This document shows, in pieces, positions 10,425-22,369 of a stretch of 64,000 nt of DNA. The position numbers and the translations under genes are program-made. The DNA comes from Cephalotus follicularis (Eukaryota; Streptophyta; Magnoliopsida; Oxalidales; Cephalotaceae). Positions within the stretch are counted from its first letter, which is position 1. Each line of letters starts with the position of its first letter. The stretch is from assembly GCA_001972305.1 (NCBI GenBank), contig BDDD01000119.1:264698-328697 (forward strand), given 5' to 3'. The notes under the pieces were generated by a model. That model did not search any database. It was not told where the DNA came from and was given only the letters and a program-made list of their open reading frames with translations.

Positions 10425-11922
10425 CTACATGAGCCCTGGTCTCAGCGACTCCGCCGCCCTGACTTCAGCAGCCTTGGCCTCCGCGGCTCTGGCCTCCGCG
10501 GCTCTGGCCTCAGCAATCTTGGCTTCCGTTGCCCTAGCCTTAGACGCCCTGGTTTCCGCAGCCTCCATGGCCCAGGCCTCCTCAGCCTCTTTAGCCCTGG
10601 CCTCAGTGGCCTCCCTGGCTCTAGTCTCCGCGGCCTCCCTGGCTCTAGTCTCCGCGGCCTCGTTTTCTCCTGTCTCTCCAGCACCGGCAGTACTAGCCCC
10701 ATCCCTGGCCTCCTCAGACAGGGCCCAGGGTAACTCATGAAGTCTCACCTGGGTCGCGACCCGTCTAGCTGCCCTTCTCTCTTCCATAGCCCTACATTTG
10801 TCTAGGGCTTTCTGCCTTTTAAGGGCCCCCCTTTCTATCTCCCCGGGATTGGCAGCCCGGGTGTGGTCACGGCCAGCCCTCACGAGGTCCATTATTGAGT
10901 CCTGAGATGCCATTACTTCAAAGAATTACAAGAGAATGCTTAGAAGTTTGTCAAAAACAGGGAGCAAAAGTAAAGAACCAAAATCCAAGGGGAAACATTT
11001 TACGGCTCTCTCCTTGGACATTGTTTGAAGATTCAGGTTCGCGTCGGTCCTTCCGACCCTTGTTCTTCCTAATCCCCACGGGGATCTCCCTAGCCGAACC
11101 TGGACTACCCTTGCGGCGTAGGGGCATGCTGAGCCCATGACCTCGCAGGCGGACCTCAGAGACCACCTCTAGCACTTCCTTGAGGGTAAGCGCCAGAAGT
11201 TTATCAAGGTCGACCCTTTCCTCCCTGGTCAAAAACACCCTTTGGCTAAGGGCCACGGTGTCCAAAGAGTCACTCTAGGGGCTTGGCGTGAAGCCGGGAA
11301 GGTTCTTGACCATGAAGTATTTCTCCCTCCAGCTCTTGACCGTCCTGGTGTTCTCCACCAGTAATCTGTGGTGACCCGTACGGGACTTGATTTAGAAGCC
11401 ACGCTTTTTTGGGGAGGAAGTTATGGTATGTAATTCTTTAAACAGCCCCACAGTAGTTGTCACCCCCGCCTCGAGGCATCTCACCAGGAAATCAATAATG
11501 AATCCCCAGGATTGGGCCTGGAGCATACTGGGATGAACCTGGTAGTGCCTGAGGATCGTAAGAGCAAAGGGAGCAAGGGGAAGCCTCAGCCCGTGCACTA
11601 AGGCCTCTTGGAACACCACGAAGTGATCCGGTCTGCTCTCTGTGGCCGCCCCGGGGTTTGAGGGGATTTCCAGGTCCAAGCTGCCAGGGATAGAGTATTC
11701 CCTAACTAGCTCCCCCAGTCTGTTTAAACCCAACGAAGATTCTTGGGCCCTAAAGGGTAGGACCCCGACCTCCGTGGCAGCGACGTTGGGGTTCCCGGCG
11801 GTAGAAGCCTCCATCTCCACCTCCATATCGAGGGGACGCTCAGCAACGGTGACCCCCGTTGATGCTCGAGCTACCATTTCAGAAGTCCTAACTAGTCTTT
11901 TGGTTTGCTTTGTTCTTGGCAT
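10425..11922 (-). pseudogene. Element A antisense gene, 5' part (Transposase_28-like), copy 1
   Basis: Exon 1 is 11922-11004 and exon 2 starts at 10915; a phase-1 intron (GTAAAATG ... GAAG, 88 nt) lies between them at the same place as in element B. The protein starts MPRTKQTKR, close to the histone H3 tail. The core motifs HGLRLPLAPFALTIL and QSWGFIIDFLVRC resemble the 'putative gypsy type transposon' family (Transposase_28). Exon 2 is an Ala/Glu/Arg coiled coil of short repeats. Stops lie at 11394-11392 and about 11275 (Trp in B), and exon 2 ends in a stop at 10425. Function unknown; probably nuclear or structural. Confidence 0.8.
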
Positions 11923-12119
11923 ATTTTTAAAGAAAAAGATACAAACAAACTGTTGATCAAGAGAATAAGAAAAAGTCGAAGATTATCTGAGAATCCTAGG
12001 CGACGAAGAAAGATAAGGAAGAGGTTGAGTTTGAAGGTTGGAAGAACAAGGGATTCAAAAAATTCTAGGGTTTCACAGAGCACAATAGCGTAAAGAGATC
12101 CCCAACAGACAAGGGGGAG

Positions 12120-12129
12120 TATTTAAATA
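12120..12129 (-). promoter_or_regulatory. TATA-like box of the antisense gene, copy 1
   Basis: TATTTAAATA lies 198 bp upstream of the antisense ATG. The same box is at 15570-15579 in the duplicate, and element B has TATAAAAGG at almost the same distance. Inferred from position only. Confidence 0.5.
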
Positions 12130-12523
12130 CCTTGGGAACGAATTCGAACCGTAGATCCCAATGACTTTCAATGGTGGAGATCCCCTTGTCAAATCAGGGG
12201 CGGTAAACGAAGGGTTTGAGCGCGGGCACCGAAGAGTCATGTGTTTAAAATTCGTAAGTTACGACACAATGATGAGAATTAATTGAAGATGTATTGTGCA
12301 AAATGACATCTGTCACGTCACATCTTATTAACAATTGATTTGGGCCATAAGGTTGGGCCCACCTGTGTACAAAATTGGACGCATCTACAAATGATCAAGC
12401 CCGTCTCAGATCCATGCAAGCCTTTTTTGTCCCCTTCCCTGGCCAGTTTGGGTTTAGCCCTGCAAGGAAGTTCTGCCCGGGTAGTGACTCTCAACTCTGC
12501 ACCTTGTCCCCTGCTAGGCTCAG

Positions 12524-12546
12524 AGAAGAAGGACCAGGGAGGCATA
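12524..12546 (+). other. Polypurine tract of element A
   Basis: AGAAGAAGGACCAGGGAGG then CATA, directly before the 3' LTR start TGATGTGGG. The equivalent tract in element B reads AGAAAAAGGACCAGGGGGG. Confidence 0.85.
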
Positions 12547-13107
12547 TGATGTGGGAAAATTTCTCTTTCAAGCATAACGCAATGTGTCTCCAGGAGGAGA
12601 CGACAGATATCTATTCCGGACCTGGACACGTGGTAGGGCGTTATATTTTGAAAGACATTAATATGTCGTGATCCTCGGACGTTACCAGCCCACAACTAGA
12701 GACGCATTCATACACTACACCACGTCCTAAAGGGAAAGTACCACCAAATCTGGCGGAGATCATGGGAAATGTCCGGGCTCCTCGGGCATTTTCCTTAGGG
12801 GCAACCATCAACTCCGATTTCCAAGCTCTACAGTTACATTCAAGGCCTATAAATACTAAAACTAACAACTTTAATAAGGTCAGCCATTTTAGCATTCTAA
12901 AGAACCTTATATTCTCTATGCAATCACTAACTTGAGCGTCGGAGTGTCCCCGGGAGAACAACCTCCTGGACCTTCTACCTTTGTGTTCTATTTGTGTAGG
13001 GATTCTCAACCACAAAACATCTTTCTCAGGCATATTCAAGTGTTTCCAATAACAAATCAAAGCCCTCCACGTAAGGTATTGTTGAAGGAATGATTTCTGC
13101 ATCAATA
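12547..13107 (+). repeat. 3' LTR of element A, copy 1
   Basis: 561 bp from TGATGTGGG to ATCAATA; the terminal CA has changed to TA. It contains the conserved ACTTGAGCGTCGGAGTGTCC block seen in all Tat LTRs here. The flank after it begins ATTTC; the matching target duplication would lie left of the window. Confidence 0.9.
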
Positions 13108-13834
13108 ATTTCTATCATTTTTTTTTTGGCTTTAAATTGAAAACATTAAGAAATTTATTTTACTTAATATTCTTAGTATACTTAATATTTTTAACCTATA
13201 TAAAGAATTCTCTAAAATGAGAAATACACAAAAATAATACAAACATCGTAATCTTATATTTTTTCACGGAAAGAGAATCATAGACCAATTTTTTTCAACA
13301 TCATTACATATACTCAATGGATAATTGTTAAAATGGATGTTTTTTTTATGCATGATACATGTAGCATTCATGTCTTCACCTTTGTAAATAGTGCATATAA
13401 ATTTTTAATTCAATTGAATATATATAACTAATTCATTTTCACATACCAATTTTGTCATTATATAATTTTTTCTTATACTGTCAAAAAATAACTTATTCAT
13501 GGGTTAATAAGTAATTTACACTCTGGACTTATAAAAAAAATTATAAGTTGTACCATGGACTCACCCGTCGTTAGTTTATCACTAACGATGGTCCCTTAAT
13601 GGTGCAATTTGCACATTTGCTTCAAGTTCGGAGTACAAATTAACTATTAACCTCTTATTCAATTGAATATCTGAAAATTTATATATATAATTTTCAATTG
13701 ATCTGAAAATTTATATGTATAATTTATATAATTTGAATATTAAATTAAATTTAACAGTTAAATTTATAAAATATTAATTATATATATGATAATTAAAAAT
13801 GTTAATGCATATAAACTGCCTATACTCACATTCA
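13108..13834. other. AT-rich flanking DNA inside duplication unit 1
   Basis: No gene seen. It holds A/T runs and a small hairpin at about 13565-13591 (arms CCGTCGTTAGT and ACTAACGATGG; perfect in the duplicate near 17015-17042). It is copied with the element, which shows that the duplication happened after insertion of element A. Confidence 0.7.
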
Positions 13835-13880
13835 TTTGAAGGGTGAGCGAGATCAACCTCAGCATGCCTCTTGCCCAGTG

Positions 13881-15372
13881 CTACATGAGCCCTGGTCTCA
13901 GCGACTCCGCCGCCCTGACTTCAGCAGCCCTGGCCTCCGCGGCTCTGGCCTCAGCAGTCTTGGCTTTTGTATCCCTAGCCTTAGCCGCCCTGGTTTTCAC
14001 AGCCTCCATGGCCCAGGCCTCCTCAGCCTCTTTATCCCTGGCCTCAGCGGCCTCCCTGTCTCTAGTCTCCGCGGCCTCCCTGACTCTGGTCACCATGGCC
14101 TCATTTTCTCCTGCCTCTCCAGCACCGACAGTTTTAGCCCCATCGGCCCCATCCCTAGCCTCCTCAGACAGGGCCCAGGGTAACTCATGAAGTCTCACCT
14201 GGGTCGCGACCCGTCTAGCTGCCCTTCTCTCTTCCATAGCCCTACACTTGTCTAGGGCTTTCTGCCTTTTAAGGGCCTCCTTCTCTATCTCCCCGGGATC
14301 GGCAGCCCGGGCGTCATCACGGCCAGCCCTCACGTGGTCCGTTATTGAGTCCTGAGATGCCATTACTGCAAAGAATTACTAGAGAATGGTTAGAAGTTTG
14401 TCAAAAATAGGGAGCAAAAGTAAAGAACCAAAATCCAAGGGGAAACATTTTACGGCTTTCTCCTTGGACATTGTTTGAAGATTCAGGTTCACGTCGGTCC
14501 TTCCGGCCCTTGTTCTTCCGATTCCCCACGGGGATCTCCCCAGCCGAACCTGGACTACCCCTGCGGCGTAGGGGCATGCTGAGCCCATGACCTCGCAGGC
14601 GGACCTCAGAGACCACCTCTAGCACTTCCTTGGGGGTAAGCGCCAGAAGTTTATCAAGGCCGACCCTTTCCTCCCTGGTCAAAAACACCCTTTGGCTAAG
14701 GGCCACGGTGTCCAAAGAGTCACTCTAGGGGCTTGGCGTGAGGCCGGGAAGGTTCTTGACCATGAAGTATTTCTCTCTCCAGCTCTTGACCGTCCTGGTG
14801 TTCTCCACCAGTAATCTGTGGTGACCCGTACGGGACTTGAATTAGAAGCCACGCTTATTTGGGGAGGAAGTTATGGTATGTAATTCTTTAAACATCCCCA
14901 CAGTAGTTGTCACCCCCGCCTCGAGGCATCTAACCAGGAAATCAATAATGAATCCCGAGGATTGGGCCTAGAGCATACTGGGATGAACCTGGTAGTGCCT
15001 GAGGATCGTAAGAGTAAAGGGAGCAAGGGGAAGCCTCAGCCCGTGCACTAGGGCCTCTTGGAACACCACGAAGTAACCCGGTCTGCTCTCTGTGGCCGCC
15101 CCGGGGTTTGAGGGGATTTCCAGGTCCAAGCTGCCAGTGATAGAGTATTCCCTAACTAGCTCTCCCAGTCTGTTTAGACCCAACGAAGATTCTTGGGCCC
15201 TAAAGGGTAGGACCCCGGCCTCCGTGGCCGCGACGTTGGGGTTCCCGGTGGCAGAAGCCTCCATCTCCACCTCCATATCGAGGGGACGCTCAGCAACGGT
15301 GACCCCTGTTGATGCTCGGGCTACCATTTCAGAAGTCCTAACTAGTCTTTTGGTTTGCTTTGTTCTTGGCAT
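13881..15372 (-). pseudogene. Element A antisense gene, 5' part, copy 2
   Basis: Exon 1 15372-14454, phase-1 intron 14453-14366 (GTAAAATG ... GCAG), exon 2 from 14365 to a stop at 13881. It starts MPRTKQTKR as in copy 1. It has an extra nonsense codon at 14968, where copy 1 has Gln, so it decayed further after the duplication. The Ala-rich coiled-coil repeats in exon 2 differ in number from copy 1. It has no downstream exons, because the unit begins inside exon 2. Confidence 0.8.
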
Positions 15373-15996
15373 ATTTTTAAAGAAAAAGATACAAACAAAC
15401 TGTTGATCAAGAGAATAAGAAAAAGTCGAAGATTATCTGAGAATCCTAGGCGACGAAGAAAGATAAGGAAGAGGTTGAGTTTGAAGGTTGGAAGAACAAG
15501 GGATTCAAAAAATTCTAGGGTTTCACAGAGCACGATAGCGTAAAGAGATCCCCAACAGACAAGGGGGAGTATTTAAATACCTTGGGAACGAATTCGAACC
15601 GTAGATCCCAATGACTTTCAATGGTGGAGATCCCCTTGTCAAATCAGGGGCGGTAAACGAAGGGTTTGAGCGCGGGCACCGAAGAGTCATGTGTTTAAAA
15701 TTCGTAAGTTACGACACAATGATGAGAATTAATTGAAGATGTATTGTGCAAAATGACATCTGTCACGTCACATCTTATTAACAATTGATTTGGGCCATAA
15801 GGTTGGGCCCACCTGTGTACAAAATTGGACGCATCTACAAATGATCAAGCCCGTCTCAGATCCATGCAAGCCTTTTTTGTCCCCTTCCCTGGCCAGTTTG
15901 GGTTTAGCCCTGCAAGGAAGTTCTGCCCGGGTAGTGACTCTCAACTCTGCACCTTGTCCCCTGCTAGGCTCAGAGAAGAAGGACCAGGGAGGCATA

Positions 15997-16557
15997 TGAT
16001 GTGGGAAAATTTCTCTTTCAAGCATAACGCAATGTGTCTCCAGGAGGAGACGACAGATATCTATTCCGGACCTGGACACGTGGTAGGGCGTTATATTTTG
16101 AAAGACATTAATATGTCGTGATCCTCGGACGTTACCAGCCCACAACTAGAGACGCATTCATACACTACACCACGTCCTAAAGGGAAAGTACCACCAAATC
16201 TGGCGGAGATCATGGGAAATGTCCGGGCTCCTCGGGCATTTTCCTTAGGGGCAACCATCAACTCCGATTTTCAAACTCTACAGTTACATTCAAGGCCTAT
16301 AAATACTAAAACTAACAACTTTAATAAGGTCAGCCATTTTAGCATTCTAAAGAACCTTATATTCTCTATGCAATCACTAACTTGAGCGTCGAAGTATCCC
16401 GGGGAGAACAACCTCCTGGACCTTCTACCTTTGTGTTCTATTTGTGTAGGGATTCTTAACCACAAAATATCTTTCTCAGGCATATTCAAGTGTTTCCAAT
16501 AACAAATCAAAACTCTCCACGTAAGGTATTGTTGAAGGAATGATTTCTGCATCAATA
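15997..16557 (+). repeat. 3' LTR of element A, copy 2
   Basis: 561 bp, offset 3450 bp from 12547-13107, preceded by the same polypurine tract. Changes from copy 1 are mostly C to T or G to A. Confidence 0.9.
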
Positions 16558-17285
16558 ATTTCTATCATTTTTTTTTTGGCTTTAAATTGAAAACATTAAG
16601 AAATTTATTTTACTTAATATTCTTAGTATACTTAATATTTTTAACCTATATAAAGAATTCTCTAAAATGAGAAATACACAAAAATAATACAAACATCGTA
16701 ATCTTATATTTTTTCACGGAAAGAGAATCATAGACCAATTTTTTTCAACATCGTTACATATACACAATGGATAATTGTTAAAATGGATGTTTTTTTTATG
16801 CATGATACATGTAGCATTCGTGTCTTCACCTTTGTAAATAGTGCATATAAAATTTTAATTCAATTGAATATATATAACTAATTCATTTTCACATACCAAT
16901 TTTATCATTATATAATTTTCTCTTATACTGTCAAAAAATAACTTATTCATGGGTTAATAGGTAATTTACACTCTGGACTTATAAAAAAAATTATAAGTTG
17001 TACCATGGACTCATCCGTCGTTAGTTTATCACTAACGACGGTCCCTTAATGGTGCAATTTGTATATTTGCTTCAAGTTCGGAGTACAAATTAACTATTAA
17101 CCTCTTATTCAATTGAATATCTGAAAATTTATATGTATAATTTTCAATTGATCTAAAAATTTATATGTGTAATTTATATAATTTGAATACTAAATTAAAT
17201 TTAACAGTTAAATTTATAAAATATTAATTATATATATGATAATTAAAAATGTTAATGCATATAAACTGCATATACTCACATTCAT

Positions 17286-18950
17286 AAAAAAATTTCTCAT
17301 AAATAATAAGAGTAAAAAAAAAAACAACCTAATATTTGTATGCACGTTCGCTTTGTCACTTTAGAATCCGTAAAGATCAATTTCTCCCTTAAATTTATAG
17401 TATGACTTAATTTGGCAATTAGATAAAAGGCGTGGCTCTCTTCCAAAGTTGCAACTTTCATCAATGGACTTCCAAAAGGCATCCAGAATTTTGCATAGAT
17501 GGACCATCCTGCAATATTATGCAAGAATCAACCGTACCTTATATGTCCATTCATTATCATACTGGAATTCATGCATGCATGTGATCATTGCTCATCGTCC
17601 AGTCCATTCACGCATATTTTCCCACAAGGTTTGCAAACCAAGGATTTTAGGTAAGCTCACACCTCTTATTATTGCGTCCGCGGGAGAGAATTACCAAATT
17701 ATAAGTAAACATAAGAAATATTAATTTTAGTGTTTTGTTTTAGTCTTTATTTTTTTTAAAAATTTCATTATTATTTGAAGTCAAAATTTTGAAGAATTTA
17801 ATGTTTAGTTTGGAGTTTTAATAATTCCACTAAAAAAAAGAAAAAACCTAAACTGAGAAATACAATTTAGTTTTTAACTTAAAAAGTTATAAAGAGCTAA
17901 AAACAAACTTAAAAACACAAATTATTGTTTCCCAAACGCAGTCTATATCTTCGTTAACTTGGAACATCCACAACTTGTAATGATCATTACTAAAAGAGTA
18001 ATTTTACATTATGAACGAACTTGAAAAATAAAAAAGATGAATGAATCCTATTATCATTCATAAATGAATAAATCTATGTCATGTAAAATATAAAAAGTTG
18101 AGAATAAAAATAAATAATACTAAAAATTTTAACACTATAGCATTACGCACGTGATACATTTATATATTCATTAAAAGAAATAGAACCCACCAAGTGACAT
18201 ATCATTTGGTATAAAAAAAAATGATAAAAATATTAAAATATGTAATTATTAGAAAATCAGAGTGTAAACAACAAATTTTGAGGTGCAATAAATCACATTA
18301 ATTAAGGATTTATTTGACCCAAACTATTTCTATTAGGAGTTATACAAATACTATTTTAGATACAACAAAGTCTCACTTGAAACAGATAGCAATTCTGAAA
18401 TCCTTTCCCAATAACTCTCAACTTGAAACAAAATATTTAAATGGCTATAAGACAAATGTAGAAGAGATGGATTAAAGGTAGTTGACTTTATACATGGAGC
18501 CCTGATGAACACAAAGTTTAGCAAAAAGATACATTGTTCGAAACAAAGCAACTGCTGAGTTTGAATTAAACAGTTAAATAACTGCTTTGTTTATATTAAA
18601 ATACATAAGTCAAAGGTTGTGTCTGCAATTAACAAAACCAGATTTATTAAATAAATAGCAAAACAAACACTACCAGTAACATTACTCTTTAAAAAATTGA
18701 TAAAAATGACGAGGCATTTAGCATTATAAGGCCTTCTCAACTAAAATGATAACTTGTATAATGAACTGTTTGGACATTCACTTTAAAGGCAGCAAACAAA
18801 CACAATTGATAGCTAAACAATCACCTTGCACTTAATTCGCTTCAACAAAACATCATTTCAAAACTATGCACCTCATGTAGTATGTAATATTTGGCAGATT
18901 GGATGTTCAAAAAGATCAGAAACAGAGTAAAAAGATAAAGTAACATAAGA
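17286..18950. other. AT-rich intergenic DNA
   Basis: Low-GC sequence with A/T runs between the duplication and the YIP4-like gene. I see no credible gene. The last part (about 18,700-19,041) may be the 3' UTR of the YIP4-like gene. Confidence 0.6.
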
Positions 18951-19041
18951 AGATATTAACTATCACGTGAAATTCCTATATCACTGCAAATCTGTTCCAA
19001 TTCCTTTAGGAATCCCTATAATGGGAAAAAACACCAACGCA

Positions 19042-19541
19042 TTAATCAATGGCGATGATGAGAAAGCCGACAGATACATACATGAGAAAGACAGGGTATA
19101 GCGCAAGGGCTTTTCTTCTTGGATTGACAGCAGAACTCATGAAGGGATAGGCAGCCCAAGAGCTCCAAGCCAACGTCACGGAGACCACAATAACTTTCAC
19201 TATTACATTGTCCTTCAACATACAGATAAAGGCCCCAACATCCAGAGGGAATAGACAATAACCCAGAAGACTCAGACTCTGGAAAAAGATTATGTGTCCA
19301 CCCTGAAACAATGTTAATGGAAAACCTCAGCAATGTATGCAGGCTTCGTACTTTCAACTTTTTGACATAATCTGAGAAGATTCATAATTTTTTTTCCATT
19401 AATTTTTTTTAAAGGTTTCCAGAATCCAATAGCAATAAAAGTTACTGGTATCTAAACCAGAAGTCGAGGCATACTGTGTGTATGCAATAAAACTGGTATC
19501 TAAACCAGAAATCAAGGCATACTGTGCATATGCGCATGTGA

Positions 19542-19597
<56 letters not shown>

Positions 19598-22369
19598 CAA
19601 TTACCAATAGCAGTACATTCAAAGTCAAGATTACAGCACCGGCTGCAAGTAATGCAAATGCAACAGCAAAAACCTCAGACTGCGAGAAATATTGAAAAAT
19701 CCACCATTAGCAAACTAAAGGAAAAAAGAAGAATGAACTAAATCTTTCAAAAATAAGTAATACAGCCACGAGGATAAAAAAGGGCAGCATCTAAGAGTGA
19801 TATTGAAATAGAAAAACAGTTCAAAAATTTACAACATAATAAAACTTGTCTTCAGAACATCATAGATAAATACATATACTGTAATCCACGTCCATCGAAA
19901 GGGCCAACAGTTTCCGTGATGGAAAAAGCAGCATTGTTGACGAGAAGTAAGCCAATATATACATTGCACTCACTTTTCTATAAGTTGTAAGATATCAAGT
20001 CTGATTACAGTAGCATTAGCGCCAGACAAAACAGTGAGGAGCAATCAAATCAAGTCCACCCACACAAGTGCTTTATTCTATCAATCACGCTTTAGTTCTA
20101 TACTTCAATCTAGCAAACATCATGTCAGAGGGGTAACAATAGGTTGATTTCGAGGGAAACCAAATTACACAAGGCATTAATTTTTCATTGGCAGTTAAAA
20201 GCACAAGACTTTGACAATACCATGAACAACAAAAACTAGGAAGTAATACGAGGATAAGTAAGATATAGCTTCCCATGATTGATTTATTTCATTTTTTATA
20301 CAAAGAACAATTACACTAGAAAAGAAATTCCCATAAAGGACTGGCATTGCCAATCACTTAACGAGACAGTCAATTAATAAAGGGGGAAGAAAGCGCATTA
20401 AATATGAGTTAAAAACTGCTTCAGATTGGTCAGAGACAAGCATTTTAGCTGAATTTTGACGCATGCTCTTTTTATTCTGCCAGTAGGATCCCATTAATCT
20501 GTTTGTCCATCCATAGTCCTTCGACTAAAGAAATGCCATCCTATACTCTTGGAATCATTATGTCAAAGAGGCATTACCACAATATGTAAGTCAAAGCATT
20601 AGGTGAACATAAGACAACTCTAAATAATATTGTAATCGCATTGGCACAAGCTTTGACAACACTAATTCTGTCATTCGCCATAGCAATGCATTTAATTTAG
20701 GTTTACTCCTACGAGCAGTCAATGATGTGGTTACACACAACCAAGCTCTCATAACTTTAATATTTTCCCATCTCACCCTTGATCATCTAACAAAGGCATT
20801 CACCTGTTCCTTTAATTGAATGGAGTTCAATGGATAACCACATGGTAAATAAACTCCCATCCACAGTCACAAATTATGCCAAACATATTGTCTCAGTGAA
20901 GTTGACTCAAGAATTAGATGAAACCTAATGCGCTTTATGAATCACCAATATCCAGATGTATCAGCTGATGCATATTGACCTTTAATCCAAATTACATATC
21001 AAGTAAAATGTGAAGTCATATTATTACTTAGATAAATGACCAAATCTGAAATAGAACAACACATAAATGCTGGAAATCAAGCGTAGATAAAGAACCGAAT
21101 ACCCTACATTCCTTCTGAAAATGGAAAACATAACAATAGTAATAAATAGAGAAACAAAGGCGACAGATGTAACACACCTGAAAACTGAAATGTGCTGGTT
21201 AGTCAGATAAATTAAAATTTTACAAAAAAAAAAAAAAGAGATTATGGAGAGTGTAATGAAAATGAACAATTGTTTACATTCTCTATGGACAATTTCACAT
21301 CGTTGACAATTACATAAATATCCTTACCAACTTAATCATGCATACAAACATGGCAAATTCAACCATATAGGCTGAAAATTGAAGTGCTAAGCACAAAAAT
21401 AAATCATCCAAACTTGTTCTCACCAACAGAGGCACTCCGCCTTCCAAATCCCCACCTCAAAAAGTCCCCTACAGAGCACTCAAACACAGACAGACCTTCA
21501 ACGTTGACACCTCTAAACATTGCAGATCTCCATGTCAACTAAACTCTACGACGCGCCTTCTGAAACCTAGGAAGAAATTAGGGAGCATGGGATGACACCC
21601 AATTAGACCAACTTATTAATCCCAATCCAAGAGTCCTTCCTTCCCTTCCTAGTTGAAAACATCACTTTTGTATCTTTTCCTACCACCAAATCAAGACTTG
21701 ATGATCCTAACATTCCCTTGAAATCCAAAACTAATTCATGGACATCTAAATAACATTAATCATTGAAAGCAGTAAACATGGTAAACAAAAAAAAAAAACT
21801 AAAATGCACTAAGCAGTGAAGAATAAGTAGCAAAACCCTCTCAAAAAATAGTAAATTAAAATGGAGAAAGCATAATAAAATACCTTCTTGACAGAAGCAG
21901 ACCAAGAAAGAGTAAGGCCCAAGAAGACAATGAAGAAAAAAGGGCCCCAAAGATCCCAATCCCTAAGAGCCTTCCCGGGATCTTCGCGATAAGGATTGGG
22001 AAACACAACCAGCTTCAGATTACTCACAATCCTCGACAGATCTCTCTTCACAGTATCCCATACGGGCTCCGTCAGGGTGTTGGGCGGGGACCCGAACCCG
22101 CTATTATTATTACCAATTGAAGACGAGGGAGGAGGAGGAGGAGGAGCGGAGGGGACAGGTGGCACCTTCTGAGGTGGAGGAGCGATGTTGGATTGGATGA
22201 ATGGGGAGGAGGATGTGGAGATGGGGATGGAGGCCCGAGGTGGGCTTGGGGGCCGGGCCGGGAGGACCCTGGCTGGGCCCGATTGGACGCTCGCGTTGAT
22301 TAGGTTCTCGATCTCGTCGATGTCCGATTGGGATGATGGGTGCAGTGGTATAGTATCGCCATGCGACAT
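19042..22369 (-). CDS. YIP4: YIP4-type Yip1-domain Golgi/TGN membrane protein
   Basis: Three exons: 22369-21884, 19679-19605 and 19302-19042, with GT-AG introns of about 2.2 kb and 0.3 kb; the product is 273 residues, near the length of Arabidopsis YIP4a/b. The N-terminus ([20 protein letters not shown]) and a long Pro-rich cytosolic segment (residues 34-95) are typical of plant YIP4. The Yip1 domain starts with DWDLWGPF (137-144) and has five hydrophobic segments at about 141-158, 164-187, 190-213, 221-240 and 250-272, with GYCLFPL between. Family knowledge: YIP4 acts with ECHIDNA at the trans-Golgi network in secretion of cell-wall polysaccharides. All splice sites were read by eye. Confidence 0.93.
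19444..19595. repeat. 48-bp tandem duplication plus (GT)n(GA)n microsatellite in YIP4 intron 2
   Basis: Two copies of an ACTGGTATCTAAACCAGAA unit at 19444-19485 and 19492-19533, followed by a GT run (about 19540-19557) and a long GA run to 19595. The GA run ends about 10 bases from the exon 2 donor. Confidence 0.9.

Larger units (their letters stand above)
1..13107 (+). mobile_element. Retroelement A: Tat-lineage Ty3/gypsy LTR retrotransposon, left end outside window
   Basis: Order seen: 5' LTR (5' ~150 bp outside the window), primer-binding site, gag-pol in one frame, antisense gene, polypurine tract, 3' LTR. Two RNase H domains before the integrase and an antisense ORF between pol and the 3' LTR are hallmarks of the Tat lineage. 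It is broken by a LINE (106-1607) and a Copia LTR (about 9124-10378), and its 3' end is duplicated in tandem. The comparable 5' and 3' LTR parts differ at about 28 of 367 positions, so it is clearly older than element B. All coding regions carry stops. Confidence 0.9.
10379..13834 (+). repeat. Tandem duplication, unit 1 (3.46 kb)
   Basis: Matches 13835-17285 with an offset of 3450-3456 bp. It starts at TTTGAAGGGTGAGCG, directly after the Copia LTR, and runs through the antisense gene 5' part, the promoter region, the 3' LTR and 727 bp of flanking DNA. Confidence 0.95.
13835..17285 (+). repeat. Tandem duplication, unit 2 (3.45 kb)
   Basis: Second copy of 10379-13834. The right half (16271-17284) has about 25 differences per kb, mostly transitions. 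The segment 15320-16270 is almost identical to unit 1 (one difference in 951 bp). The junction between units is ATTCAT/TTGAAG, with only one or two bases of shared T. Confidence 0.95.

Noticed and set aside
10387..10740. Plus-strand Ala/Ser-rich frames at 10.4-10.7 kb and 13.8-14.2 kb
   Set aside because: Shadows of the Ala/Glu-rich coiled-coil repeats of the antisense gene on the other strand.
12318..12695. 125-codon minus-strand ORF, identical in both duplication units
   Set aside because: It spans the polypurine tract and LTR start and has no counterpart in element B; its identity reflects the low-divergence tract, not selection.
19540..19595. Apparent ORF with a run of RE repeats in YIP4 intron 2
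   Set aside because: It is translation of a (GA)n microsatellite within an intron.
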